The position numbers and the translations under genes are program-made. This document shows positions 42,133 to 54,033 of a stretch of DNA of 64,000 nt, in pieces. The stretch's first letter is position 1, and the number at the start of each line of letters is the position of its first letter. The DNA is from Adiantum capillus-veneris (taxonomy: Eukaryota; Streptophyta; Polypodiopsida; Polypodiales; Pteridaceae), in contig CM043945.1 in NCBI GenBank assembly GCA_014529385.2, forward strand, positions 151,815,741-151,879,740. Direction: 5' to 3'. The notes beneath the pieces are model-generated. The model saw only the letters and a program-made list of their open reading frames with translations, searched no databases and had not been told where the DNA came from.

Positions 42133-43681
42133 TGACGGGAGCAAAGCGAACCCCGAACCCCCGACGGCCTCTAAAACACCGGGGATTGAATGGCGCGCCT
42201 CGAGCCTGTCATGGTAAAGCAAACAGGGGGCACCACCTAGCTTCAGCGGCTAGGACGCAAACAACACACCACCATAACAAAGTTTTCATCCAAGAGAGAT
42301 GGATGCTTGGGAGTAATGATGAAAAGGAAAGGGAATGAGATCAAGTGAGAGAGAGAGAGAGTGAGGGAGGGGGTATAGCGGCTTAGTACTTAGGCATCAC
42401 AAAAGGATGGCGAATCCGCACACCCTTCACACATACACAAGCTCACTCCAAAACACAAGCCTAGGTGGAGATTCCGCACACCTCACATGGGCAAAAAATT
42501 ACAAGAAAACATACTCACAAAACCTCAAGCTTTATTTAGAGAATTAGGCGATGAAATGGGGAGCATAGGGTAGGGGAATGAGAAGGGAGAGAGTGGTAGA
42601 GCACATGGCGGATAGGTGGGAGTTGATGGCGAAGACTCGCACGAGGATTATAGCCATTATCCTTCATTTAATTGCCCTTCATCTTCCATATCCAAGGGTG
42701 TAGAGGTCATGCTCAAGACAAGCATGGTGATTGCGGTGATGGTGATGGTGTGGATGTGTGTGTGTGCACTAGGCACACACAGTGCATAGTGTGTTCTTTG
42801 GTGATGTTGTGTGTTTTTGTGTGATGGTGACCCCTCTTTATATAGGGGAGGAGGGGGGGGAGAAATTCTAGAATTTAGAAATGAAGAAATCATTATCTAC
42901 ATAGGCCATGTGACTGTGGGCCCCACTTGTCTGGCTGTGTGTATATGTGCCAGAACAACAGTCTCATGAGAGAGAGACTAAGAGAGAGAGATGGGTTGAT
43001 GAAAAAAAGTGAGAGGTGACATGGAGAATAAAGTAATTACAAGAGGGGAGAGAGAGGAGTGTGTTCAGAGGTGAATCTGTGTGCAGATGTGTGTGAACAC
43101 AAGAAAAATCAGGTAACCACCGGGTGGGGATTGGTTCTGTGGGCACCTTTTTTTAGTGAAACTCAGTGTGTGTGAGTGTGGGGGAGGTTATTTAGCTACA
43201 AGACAAGAGACATGGCGCCCTTTAGAGAGAGGGGGGGGTATTTGGGTCATGGGATATGATAGGAGAGAGAAAGGGGGGGTGGGGTATACTATTTTGGAAG
43301 ATAGGGTAAGTTGCATGTGAGTTAGGGTGCATTATTGGTGAGTTATAATGCATTATTGGTGAGAGGTGGGGTAGCTTGAGGGGAGAGAGAAAGGAGAAAG
43401 GACAAGGGGAAGAGAGAGGGGGTTGACCTTTTGAGTGGAGGAGAGGAAAAGGGACACACGGCGGGGCAACAGTGAAGAAAAAGGAGGCAAGGTGGGGATG
43501 GGCTGCCCCACAGGCATGAGGTGGCCTATTTTACCTTTCTCATATATTTACATAATCATACTTTATTTTTTTCTTACTTTTTTCAATGTCTTTTATCACT
43601 CCCTCCCTAAGAGGGAGTTTTCATGGGGTGGGGACGAGAGAAGAGGGGTATGGGAGCTTGGCTTGTGAAAAGCCCCCATCA
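42133..43681 (-). repeat. 5' LTR of gypsy B
   Basis: 1549 bp, partner of 34442-35990, with its TATA box at 42836-42844 (minus strand). The LTR would drive leftward transcription of the element. Confidence 0.93.
42836..42844 (-). promoter_or_regulatory. TATA box, B 5' LTR
   Basis: TATATAAAG on the minus strand about 700 bases from the inner LTR end; likely promoter of the element. Confidence 0.6.
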
Positions 43682-43699
43682 GTACCAATGATGACGGTT

Positions 43700-46440
43700 G
43701 TTGAGATTAAACTCTCCATTGATATTTTGGTTTTTTGTTGATGAACTATTGTGGTGGAGTGTTTTGAGATTTAACTTTCCACTGAATCATCGGCTTTACA
43801 ATTTGTGGAGAAGACAAATGCTTCTTGGTTTCCAAACCCATCTACTATCAGTTTCTCTTCTAAAATATATTTTTCTCTGAGTTGTTAGATGTGAAACTTT
43901 CTTCAGTGTGGTAGATGAGCTTTTGGGCACCCAAATTTGAAACGGACTGTCCTTGATTTGTGCTTTTGGTACCCAAATTTACCGGACTCCTTGCATGCTA
44001 TTTGTACTCAGTATCTTTAGCTACCTTAGTGTCGACAATAGAAATTCTATCGATAGTATGGCATCAAAGACCATAAACAAGATTGAAGGGTGTAGCATTT
44101 CAATTTTTCTTGAATGAAACTCTATAAGCCCATAGAGCAGCGTGTAAATTCATTTCCCAATCAACTCGTCCTAAACTAACCACTTTAGTCAATATCGAGC
44201 TAGGAATTTTATTCATGTGCTTAGCTTGTCCATTTGCTTGTGGATGATATGGAGCGGATTTGTTATGGATGATCATAAATTCATTCAACAGATACTCAAT
44301 TACCTCATTGAGGAAATGAGTTCCCCTATCACTGGCAATTTCTATTGGAAGTCATATCTTGTGAATACATTCTTATACAAGAATGCGGTTGTGGTTCTAG
44401 CATCATTCTTTTTGGGTTCCTTAGCCTCTGTCCACTTGGTCAAATATTTTGTAGCTACAATGATATATTAAGCTTGAGTTCTATAAGAAGGTGGTTGTAT
44501 TGGCCCGACAAAATCTATGCCCCATTTTGCAAAAGCTCGAGCTCCCATCATTGGTCTTAAAGGCATGCTATCTACCTTGGTTTGCGTTTTTGCTCATTGA
44601 CATGCATCACATCTTCGAACATATTCTTTGGCATCCACAAAAAGTGTTGGACGCCTCTAGTGGTGATTTCACTAGAAAAGTGACAGCATGTGCTTGTTTA
44701 TCTTCATTTGCACAGAGACGCAAATGTTGATCCTTTCCTCTTGGATATATTTGGTTTTCAATAAGAGCATAGTCTCTTGCTTCAGTTTCAATAACTCTTT
44801 GGCGGCGTTTACTCATATCCTCCAAAAATGTTGTGCTTGATAAGTAAGTGACTAGGTAGTTACTCCACTTTGGAACGAGTGATATTTGAAATAATGTCAC
44901 ATGAGGTATGCGTGTTTGTTTTTGGAATTGAAGACAATCTTTTACAAATGAGTGAACATCACTTCTCATGGTTGGCCAAAATACTCCAAGTCTCAAGATC
45001 CGTTGCATAGTTTGATCTTCCACAAAGTGAATTCCTACTATGGTAATGTGAGCTTGACTTAGGTATTGGGTTTTCTCATTAGTATTAATACACAAAATAA
45101 ATATTCCATTTTGATTTATTTTGTATAGACTTCTAGCTAGTAATTGATACACACTCGATTGCCCAATTAGTCCTGTTGTAGCAGGAAATGGTATTTGAGA
45201 ACCCACTTGAGCTATGGTTATCAATGAAACCATATTTTTTAACCAACGGTGTATCATTTCCATGGAGAACAGATATGCATCCGATAGATCATTGTCTACC
45301 CCTTTTGGTGATTCTCCTAAAATAATCCTTGATAAATGATCCGCTCTTTGGTGTGTGGTGCCCTTTTTTACAACTACAGTAAAATCAAATTCCAAAGAGA
45401 ATGATGAATCATCTCACTACTGACTAAGTACAATAAATCTTGATGGTCTACAAAGAACACAAATTTGTTGGCTAATAGGTAATGTCTATACTTCTTTACA
45501 GCATAGACCATCCCTAATCCTTCTCTTTTGGTGGCTGTATAATTTTTCTCTGCCACATTCAGCTATCTACTAGCACAAGAAATGGGAAAATCAAATTTTT
45601 TGTCTCATGGTTGAGCTAATATACATCGAATGGAAAAATTGAAATCATCAACATGTATATGGAATATCTTATTTCAATCTGGTGCTTTCAATATTGGGAT
45701 TGAAGTGAGATCTTGTTTAGGCTTTATGAAGGATTCTTCACACTCATCAATCCATACAAAGAGTGTAAGCAAGCCATACATGGGTTATGCAATTGTAGCA
45801 TACATGTAAATGAATCGTCTGTAATATCCACAATGTCCAATGAAAGCCTGAACCCCTTTGAGTGTTGTCTGTCTAGGCAATTTAGCAATAACATGAATTT
45901 TATCCATAACGGCCGCTATGCTGTTTTTAGCTAGCTGTTCGAGAATTTTCCCTTCTCTACCCATAGAGGTGCACTCTTCAAGACTTAAGAAAATCCTATA
46001 AAGTCTACAATTTTCAAATACCTTTTTGAGATGTTCAAAACGATCAGCCCGGATTGATGAATGTACACATAAACAATCCCTATATACTTCTAGGAAATTT
46101 CAAAGATATTCTTTGAAGGCATGGCTAATCAAAATTTGAAAGGTGACAAGAGCATTAGTTAACCCAAAAGGCATAACCATATAGGCAAAAATACCCCATT
46201 CAGTTGCAAAGGCAGTTTTATGATGATCCCTAGGATCAACCAAAAGTTGATTGTATCCCAAAAAGTCGTCTAGAAATCTGTACTTGCTTTGGCCCTTTGT
46301 GCCGTTGGCTTAGGTGGAAATTCCCCGTAGGTTTTGTGAGCCCTTGAACTGGTGCAAAAATTGAGGAGCTATGTGACTCAATGATAAGTCCACGAGGCTT
46401 GAGGCCTCTATTGGATAGCATCCAATATTCTATAATGAAA
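43700..46440 (-). pseudogene. decayed gypsy retrotransposon (G), RT to integrase
   Basis: Leftward remnant of a gypsy pol gene, different from A and B. Near 46150 a frame reads VMPFGLTNALVTFQ (reverse transcriptase). At 45374-45556 is RNase H (NYTATKREGLGMVYAVKKY, FFVDHQDLLYL). At 44607-45395 is the RNase H end (RADHLSR) and integrase zinc finger (GVFWPTMRSDVHSFVKDC). At 44100-44288 is the integrase core end (SAPYHPQANGQAKHMNK, ALWAYR), followed by TPFNLVYGL after a stop. Many stops and frameshifts; much older than B. No LTRs recognised. Confidence 0.82.
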
Positions 46441-46526
46441 AGTGAGTGAAATACTTGTAGCTACACTTACTTATCCAAAGTGGACACCTGCAATTGGTTG
46501 CTTGGTGGCTAGTGGAATGCCCTTAA

Positions 46527-47797
46527 CACTAGGTTGGTAACCTAACAAGACAAAAAAGTGTCCTTTCAGGGTTTTGAAAAAAACCTCCAAAACCATAGTA
46601 GATCCACTCATTTTGTAAAATCCTTTCATGAGGTTATAGTTCAAGGCCTACTACACATGGAAAAAAAAGAAACTTGTAAAATTTCTCATCTTTTGGTCAC
46701 CCGAAGCCTCCAAAGTAGATGGACCAGTACATTTTCATCAAAACAGACATTTCTTACATTTTGTTGCATAAAATAAGATTAGGGATTTTTGTAGGACTTG
46801 AGATAAATTCCCTGGTTAACTTCAGTGGTTGGTGATCAGAACATATGATTGATTCTCATTTTTTTTCATTCTTCAAACCTATCATCAAAGTTTCTATAGC
46901 CACGCTCAATACAAATAATATATGCATGTTTTCTTAGTTCCCTTTTGTCCTTTAGTTTCATAAGGAGCCATGGAGTATGTGAAAAGAATAATACATCTCT
47001 TACCAAGGGGAATCTTGGGGACAAAGATGAAGTGCTAAATACAACAAACATGAAAAAACTGGGTTCAACATTATGAGTTGTAGAATCCCATAGAAATTAT
47101 TCAATATCTAGCCATATTCGATGCTTCTGACTAGATATGGTTACTACCTACAAAATTCATATAGTTCTCACAAGAAACTAGTAATATTGAAAAAGCTATA
47201 CTTGATATATTAGAATGTTTCGTTTTCTTTTATAATTGAAAAAATCAACCATCGTTGTGTACTATGAAAAATAGGGTATTAGGTGCCCCAAAACTCAAGG
47301 AATATTAGTTTTATGTTACAATATGCGACATAAAAAATCAAAAATGCATTTGGATATCATGAAAGCCACCAAAAAAATCATAGAAGAGCTAAAATTGGCT
47401 ATAAAACAAGATTTGACAATTTTTGTAATTTGGTAATAACTTACAACTTTAACATTTATTTCTCCCTAGAAGCACCAGGACATGTTGAGGACTACTAAAG
47501 ATAGTCTTCTAGCATTATAGACCTCACAAACATGAATTCTAGAGTGGTATAGTTGCAAAAAGTTGAAAAAAGCCAAAAACAGGACCCGTTTTTTCACACA
47601 GTTTAGGTTGTGAAATGTTGTGCAAGGACAAGGTTAAAGATGCAGTTGATATTTCAAAAAAATGTCAAGTTTTTTTCAGCTCATGAGACAACTTTCTAGA
47701 TAGATCGCATCTCAAAATCCATTTTGAAACTCTTCACATAATTCAAGGAAAATGGTCACTTAACAGGACATAAAAGTGTCCCATTACCAACCTAGTG
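46527..47797. mobile_element. TTAA-flanked element with inverted termini
   Basis: 1271 bp between two TTAA copies (46523-46526 and 47798-47801). Both ends begin CACTAGGTTGGTAA as inverted repeats (14 of 14). Just inside, each end has a related half-palindrome (TAACAAGACAAAAAAGTGTCC on the left, a close variant on the right). No long coding frame or transposase. TTAA target duplication with termini starting CA is characteristic of piggyBac-type transposons; the CACTA start would otherwise suggest the CACTA superfamily, but no 3-bp direct repeat fits. A non-autonomous element is likely. Confidence 0.55.
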
Positions 47798-48277
47798 TTA
47801 ATAAAGGCCCAAACCTTTTAAGCTACTGACGGTGAGAAAGTGTCCTTGGTAAGGAGCTATGGAAAACAAGTTTTGATTGCAAGAAGGGGGGCCTATTTGG
47901 GACAGTTGTGGACAAGTTGGTGTGGGAACATGGCCTAAAATGTTTTGAGTCTTTGAAGGTGGTAGTGACATGCACATTGCATATCCGGCAATGAGCAATA
48001 GGGACCTTGGTCGAGTTTAAATCACGCGGGCCAACCGAGTGATGATGCCATCAGAGAAGAAGCCGATAGCAAGCAGGAGCGGGATGAGAGAATGAAAGTA
48101 GGCAAGATACAGGTGTTGACGGGATGGTGTTGGGTGGCTGAGGCAAGGAGGTGTGGAGAGTTCCAAGATCAAGAAGATGCGGGTGATTGAGCGCCAACGT
48201 TGGGGTGAGGACTGGCGTATGTTGGCAAGGCTTGCAAGGTTGTGCTCTGCAGGACACTCATCCCACAAGGGTGATCT

Positions 48278-48278
<1 letters not shown>

Positions 48279-48306
<28 letters not shown>
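48279..48306. repeat. (GT)n microsatellite
   Basis: About 28 bases of TG dinucleotide. Confidence 0.9.
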
Positions 48307-48309
<3 letters not shown>

Positions 48310-48433
48310 AAGTTGGAAACCTCCAAGTGAACTAACGAGGCAAGTATATGGCAAGATGGAAATATGTGTAGAGAACTTGTAGGGAGTTAGAGTGAGATTG
48401 CAACCGACAGATGCAAAGTGTGTGTAGCTAGAT

Positions 48434-48598
48434 ATGGTTGCGCTTCTACGTCTAGGAGGGGATGCAGAGGCGGCTACAAATTTTTTGCAAGGTGAGTTTG
48501 ATGTTGCCGTCAAGGTGTGGGAAGTACTTGGTGAGCTAAAAGCTGGTCATGAGCATGTAAATAGTGCTAACCAGCGATGGCTACACGTAGAAGGCTAG
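48434..48598 (+). CDS. hypothetical 54-codon ORF
   Basis: ATG at 48434 to TAG, translating to a balanced composition (MVALLRLGGDAEAATNF, ELKAGHEHVNSANQRWLH), unlike the biased frames around it. It may be a host exon or a fragment of a retrotransposon gag. Not recognised; could be chance. Confidence 0.2.
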   Translation: MVALLRLGGDAEAATNFLQGEFDVAVKVWEVLGELKAGHEHVNSANQRWLHVEG

Positions 48599-48957
48599 GA
48601 TTGGCAAAGTTTCTCTATTGATAGGGTAGCAGATGATGCAAAATCCTGATCAATCTTGACAAGGTCTTATTTAGGAGTGGCTCCCACAACACCTTTAGAC
48701 AAATATGAGCTCCAAAAAAAAAATGTCATGAGACTTTAAAGCAACCACACCGAAAAGCATAAGTATTGATAATGCCAAACAAAATAAGAGGACTCAATAA
48801 AAAATCCTTTATTAAATAAAAAAGTGGTAGAGATTGACACCTAGCTCATGCATGCAAAGAAAATACTAAAGAAAGGAAAATAGATATTTAAAATGAAATA
48901 GCTATTTTAGTTATTTGAAAATAATGCTAATGATAATTAAATAAAAACCTACATTAA

Positions 48958-48969
48958 GCTCTGATACCA
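48958..48969 (-). promoter_or_regulatory. initiator-Met type primer site
   Basis: TGGTATCAGAGC on the minus strand, two bases from the LTR-like repeat at 48972. Confidence 0.7.
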
Positions 48970-48971
48970 GT

Positions 48972-49269
48972 TGTAAGGTTTTGAGGCGAATAATAAAAGA
49001 AGCCGTTCATAATCAAACAATGATAATTAGATATTAAAATACATCGAGAAAGATAAACACAAATGAAAATAGATACCTGATTGATTATTGAAGTTTGTAC
49101 AAAAGTGCTCTTATATAGAGCTACATAGGCCACATGGTATTGACACACAGGCTAACACATGTTTATACATGTGGGTTGATACATGGTAGGTAACACAACA
49201 TACGAACGTAGTTTGACGCATGGAGAGTGGTTACACATGTGGATTGTTATAAAATCTGCAATCGTTACA
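48972..49269 (-). repeat. copia-type LTR remnant
   Basis: 298 bp with short inverted ends (TGTAA and TTACA), a TATA-like CTCTATATAAGAG (minus strand, about 49108-49120) and an initiator-Met primer site beside it. No second LTR was found, so this is a remnant of a leftward copia element. Confidence 0.55.
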
Positions 49270-49397
49270 AAAGGAATGTTCTATGTGAATCTGTTGCTAT
49301 AAAAGAAAAACATAATTTTCACCTAAAAGAAGAACACATAATTTGCAATGTTCTTGTATGATGATATTAATGGTATAATTAATTATGAGACATTACG

Positions 49398-49457
<60 letters not shown>

Positions 49458-49960
49458 CAAGGAGAAACTTTTTAGGGGATACACTAGGTACATATGGATG
49501 AAGGAAAGTAGGGAGGCGCATGAATGAAGGTTAATGTGCTTGGATTAGAGAGGGCCAAAATTAAAGACAATAAGGCTAGTTAAAATTGGCGTGCTTATTG
49601 CAAAGAGAAATTTTGTACTTCTAGCAATTTGAAGAAAAGATTATATCAATTGAAAAGAAATTCATTTCCCATTGCGCGTTTTGGAAAAAAAAAAAAGCTT
49701 ATCATTTACATATACTTCAACGACTCTTCAAGAGTTTGTGTGTTAGAGGTGCAAAGTCACATTTGTGTCTTTCTTTTTAGAAAAAGCTAAGTTTGGAAGT
49801 CCAATGTGAGGTGCTCTGTGCATTGAAAGAGACCTACAAACTATTAGTAATTAGACCCTTGGTACCCTCCAATGTGAGGTGCTTTTTGCATAGACAACAA
49901 CATAAACTTTGTAGAGTGACACCTTTGGGTATGAGGCTTATGACACTACTAGGAGGTGGG

Positions 49961-50003
<43 letters not shown>

Positions 50004-50075
50004 TCATATGTTGTGACTATACATTGTCAAGTGGAAATAATATAGAGCATTAAATTTTTTATGTAGAATAATGAG
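49270..50075. other. intergenic with (CT)n and (GA)n tracts
   Basis: No gene seen. (CT)n at 49403-49455 and (GA)n at about 49965-50000. Confidence 0.6.
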
Positions 50076-50078
50076 AGA

Positions 50079-50146
50079 GTAGGGGAGTTGAACCCCTCCA
50101 CCGTGAGGTATGACCCTACATGGCTACACCAAGCTCCCTCACATGA
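50079..50146 (-). ncRNA. tRNA-like sequence, possible SINE head
   Basis: On the minus strand there is an A-box-like TGGTGTAGCCATG and a B-box-like GGTTCAACTCC about 30 bases apart. The latter forms a perfect T arm, AGGGG and CCCCT around TTCAACT. The acceptor and anticodon arms are poor, so it is not a working tRNA; a tRNA-derived SINE or tRNA pseudogene fits better. Confidence 0.35.
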
Positions 50147-50147
50147 G

Positions 50148-50187
50148 AGGATAGTTGATTCACTAAGGATGGTGAATCAACTATCCT
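50148..50187. repeat. perfect 16-bp hairpin
   Basis: AGGATAGTTGATTCAC, an 8-base loop, then its exact reverse complement. Directly next to the tRNA-like sequence. Confidence 0.9.
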
Positions 50188-50675
50188 TTGCCCTTCTCTC
50201 CACAACAGTAAGAATATAAAATTCATTGAGATTAAAATATGCACATACAAACCTTTTTTTACTCATATGCCTACCAAAAGCTGCAAGTACATTTGCAATA
50301 CATCCAAGAAATATAAAAAGCTTAAATACATCCTTGATGGTACATGTACCAAGAACACTAGAAAATGCATCATCTTGATCCACATATACTAGAATGACAA
50401 TGGCGTAATGGGCCATGGCTTTGCATCATGTTGATCCATGAAACCCAATGGCAAAATGGCAAGGCATCATGCTGATCCCTAAAAAAAAACCCATATGATG
50501 ATGCATGAATATCAAAATCACAATTGCACAATGGAAATACATCACATTGACCTATCAAAAAATCCATACCCACTTGTACCAAATCCATGATGGTAAAATG
50601 GCAATACATTGAAATGTTCCATCAAGAAACCCATGAAAGAAGAATGGTAGCGCATCATCTTGAACCACATATACC
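50188..50675. other. unassigned, CATGATG/ACCCATG word repeats
   Basis: No gene seen. Phrases such as AATGGCAA, CATCATGTTGAT and AAACCCATG recur irregularly (50395-50660), suggesting a degenerate tandem repeat. Confidence 0.35.
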
Positions 50676-50952
50676 ACTGACAAGTGCAAGCGCAAGACAG
50701 GACCTAGTGGCCTCTACACCAGGATTATGCTTGCAAAACTCGTCATAGGGAGTGAACAAGGGGCACCACTTAGCTTTAAGCATCTAAGACGCAGACAACA
50801 TCGATTCAAATAACACTAACATAGTACACCATAGAGAGAGAGAGAGACGGAGATGTAGACATAGATGATGAAAACCCCTCAGGATGTGAGGGCAAACTTG
50901 ATTCAAGGTGGTATTTACAGAACCCTTTGTTTTGACAAGATGGAGACTGTGG

Positions 50953-51051
<99 letters not shown>

Positions 51052-51345
51052 CTATAGTGAGGTCTCTAGGAAATTTCATATGTATGGAGATCCTACTCAT
51101 GTGCGTAGTGGCCCTTGGAGTCAGTGTGTGTGCATGGCTTCTCTTTCAAGTGTTGCCCCGATAATGACCTCTCAGTGCTCTTTTATAGGTGCACGTTGCA
51201 TTAGTTTAACATAAACTGATTAGGTTTAGGGCCCTAAGCTGGAGAGACAAAGCAGGCAGCGGGGTCCCGGATGGTTGACTGGTGCTTTGTTTTGGGAGAA
51301 ATAATAAAATGATATTCTCCTAGGTGGGCCTTTGTGACCATCACC
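50676..51345 (-). repeat. diverged family B-like LTR
   Basis: The start TGAC, the phrases GGCCTCTA and GGGGCACCACTTAGCTT, and CTAAGACGCAGACAAC follow the same order as the inner end of the B LTR. A TATA-like CTATAAAAGAGC (minus strand) lies near 51180. It includes a GATA/GA tract at 50953-51049. Probably a solo LTR; the far end is uncertain. Confidence 0.45.
50953..51049. repeat. (GATA)n(GA)n microsatellite
   Basis: Nearly 100 bases: a short GATA run followed by uninterrupted GA. Confidence 0.92.
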
Positions 51346-51648
51346 TAGAAAGAGGTGGAATATACAAAAGATTTGTTTTACAAAGTTTGGCTTGGAAAAA
51401 CAAAAAATGGATTACCCTACAAATGTTTACTAAAGAGGTGCGTTGTGAATGCGATGTCGGCAAATCGCATGCTTTACTCGTGCGTCGTTGTAGCACACTC
51501 ATCAATGTTGGTGCCAGCTAGGGTATGCCTTCGGAATATTTCTTTGAATTTTTGTCACCATCGCGTGATTTTGGTGCCTTTTGTTGATGCGTCGACATCC
51601 GTTTCTTGGTGCATATGGTGTATAAATGTGTATGTACATGTGTGTGCT

Positions 51649-51863
51649 TGTGAGTGAGTGAGTGTGTGTGTGTGTGGAAAGAGAGAGAGACAGAGAGAGA
51701 TGGAGTGTCAGAGATAGAGAGAGAGATGAGGTCGAGAGAGTGTGTGTGTGTGTGTATGTGAGTGTGTTTGTGAGTGTGTATGTGAGTGTGTGTTTGTGTA
51801 CGTGCTTGTGAGTGTGTGTGTTTATGTATGTGCTTGTGTGTGTGTGTGTGTGTGTGTGTGTTT
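51649..51863. repeat. compound TG/GA microsatellite
   Basis: Mixed (TG)n, (GA)n and TGTGAG words. Long frames through it encode only His-Thr or Val-Cys repeats and are not genes. Confidence 0.85.
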
Positions 51864-52058
51864 ACTGACAAACTTTCGCCAACTTTGGAGTTTGTTTGCA
51901 AAAATTTATCCATGCGTCCGTTTTGGTAGAGAGAGGTAAAGTCAAACTCCTTAAAGGGCCCCTTTGTGAGTCCAAATTTTGCCTTTAATGGAAATGCAAA
52001 CAACACGCTTGATGCATCTTGAGAATGAAGTTCAAGAATGTAACCACTCTCTTGTGAC

Positions 52059-52383
52059 ATGAATTTATTGAAAGAGCGTTGGAGCAAAGGTGAGAGTGAT
52101 TATGTATTGAAAGAGGAAACGATAGATACAATACGACATGATGTATGTGAGATGAGAAATGCATCCAAATCATGGGCTGATATATGTAAGGATAATGTGG
52201 TTTTAACATCTCCTATCACGCAAGCCGTTGTCCAAGGAAAAAATGTAGAGAATGTGGACACTCAAGAATTGCAAGAACAAAAAAAACCCTGAAAGAACAT
52301 CGTCATTTGTGGAATCAAGGAGGAAAGCATGGAAACACCCCAATCTCTTGCGGCTCATATTGAAGAGTTTTTTGCTACATACT
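52059..52383 (+). pseudogene. LINE-like ORF1, first part
   Basis: Frame from 52059 (NASKSWADICKDN) to a TGA at 52290-52292, then, after a one-base shift, NIVICGIKEE and ETPQSLAAHIEEFF up to the insertion point. This pattern (I-x-G-I-x-E, then a helix) is that of the RNA-binding, RRM-like domain of L1-type ORF1 proteins. Gypsy A2 then splits a Tyr codon context at ATACT; the reading resumes at 62892. No zinc knuckle was seen. Confidence 0.6.
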
Positions 52384-54023
52384 CATAGCCGTTTTTCGGC
52401 TCTCCGTAATTGCCATAGTGAGTTAACCCACCCTACAAGAATCATCCAAACACTGTGGCTATCCCTACCATTTCACTGTATATAGGTGTGTGTGAGTTAT
52501 GGGACTTTTCCCATATCTTGTTAAAAACCCTCAGTTAGCTAGTCACTGGGCTAGTTGAGCCAAAAAAATAAAAAAAATTATGGCCCATTTGTGTGTAAAT
52601 ATTTCATTGTATATAGGGCCTAAATAAAAGGATTTTTCATAATTATTTTGGTATTTATTTAAATATTTTTACCTATGGTGTGTTATTTATGCTATATACA
52701 TTGACTCACCATTACCATATTTTTTCTTACCATTTTGCATACTCTTTATTCCATATAAAAATAATTTCATGCAAGCTTCTCTTATTTTTGTTGTAACTCC
52801 ATCCCAACAAAAATCCAAAAGACCTAGTTCTATTTATGTGTATATTTTTTTCACTATTGTGATTTTTTCATTTCTACATCTATTCCCTATTACTCTCATA
52901 AATTAGACCACCAAAAATATTCATTTCTTTATGGTAGACTTATAATGAGAGAGATTTATTTTGACCCCTTTATATTTTTCCACCTATACTATTTATATTT
53001 GACATGTACATATTTTTTTAGACCCCTCAATATTTGATTTCTTTAGTTCTACTATTCATTTATATCATGATCTCAACAATATCTTCAATTATAGACCTAC
53101 CAAATAAGGTCAAGGGTATGTGGCATGCATGCATGCACTATGGGGGGCTCACTCTTGGAGGTATTCAAAAGAATCATCCAAAGAAGGACCTCACAAGGAC
53201 TTTGTGCAGTGAAAAAAAACAGTCGATTTTGCTGAATTTTTAAAGATCACATGCTCCCCGAATCTGAAAAGGGATACAAACAAAAGTTGTAGCTTGTGGG
53301 CTGAACTTTTACCTCATATTTTTTTGAGCTACGAGCTGTGAGCTATGATTTTATTGGTGGACCCCAATTCGCCCATGCTATGCAGCCACACTCCCTCTTC
53401 CACTTTATCATTTTCCTCTTTCACACACACTTCTCCACTCATCATCCCTACCTCTCTCACCACTCCTCTCTGCACCCTACTCACCTTCTTCTCAACCTTG
53501 AAGAATAAGAGAAACCATGGTGAACTCATGTCTCCTACACACACTTCCATTCAAAAATTGACCACCTAGTCTCATTTTTCCTTTTCCATATTACCCATAT
53601 CTATCAACAAAACCACAAAATTCAGCGTCTTCTCTTGAAAGGCAGCACCATGCTGATTGATTACTCATATTCAATCACCTTGGCTCTCAAGGAAGGTCAA
53701 GAGTGGAGAAAAAACGTACCGTCAAAACTAGTGGACCGTCAACAAGCGTCAAAATTGACCCTACTCAAGACACTTGGAGCATCAACATTGTAAGAAATCC
53801 ATATTTTCTTAGCTATTAAGAGTTTTTTATTCCTTATTTGTATCCTACATGGATACTCCCATTGTAAATATCCAATTCCATTTGTAAATAAAAAAAAATA
53901 CTAACTCTTCCTCTCTCTCCTCTCTCTCTTCTTCATCTATCCACACCAACTTCTTGATAATTCCAAGCAAAAGAAATTCTAACCCAACCATGGTTAGAGG
54001 AGTAACCCTAGCCCTCAAAATTG

Positions 54024-54033
54024 CTATAAAAGG
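54024..54033 (+). promoter_or_regulatory. TATA box of the A2 5' LTR
   Basis: CTATAAAAGG, same context as 13189 and 62005. Confidence 0.65.

Larger units (their letters stand above)
34442..43681 (-). mobile_element. gypsy family B retrotransposon, near intact
   Basis: Leftward element of 9240 bp with two 1549-bp LTRs that differ at roughly 25-30 positions by eye. It has a primer site, small leader ORFs, gag-pol in one frame and a polypurine tract. The direct repeat at its ends is GTAC (34438-34441 and 43682-43685), 4 bp rather than the usual 5. Two in-frame TAG codons are the only coding breaks seen. It belongs to the same dual-RNase H branch as family A but is clearly distinct in sequence. 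It sits in or beside the decayed gypsy G. Confidence 0.93.
47802..48957. other. unassigned, possibly inside a copia remnant
   Basis: Contains a (GT)n tract at 48279-48306 and the short frame described at 48434. It lies on the internal side of the copia-type primer site at 48958, but no copia gag or pol motif was seen. Confidence 0.35.

Noticed and set aside
46527-47797. CACTA-superfamily assignment from the CACTA terminus
   Set aside because: No matching 3-bp direct repeat at the ends, whereas TTAA flanks fit exactly. Kept as an alternative only.
50079-50146. Functional tRNA gene
   Set aside because: Only the T arm pairs well; acceptor and anticodon arms do not form, so it is at best tRNA-derived.
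51518-52087. 189-codon minus-strand frame rich in His-Thr repeats
   Set aside because: It reads through the TG/GA microsatellite at 51649-51863; the repeat itself keeps the frame open. No motif outside the repeat.
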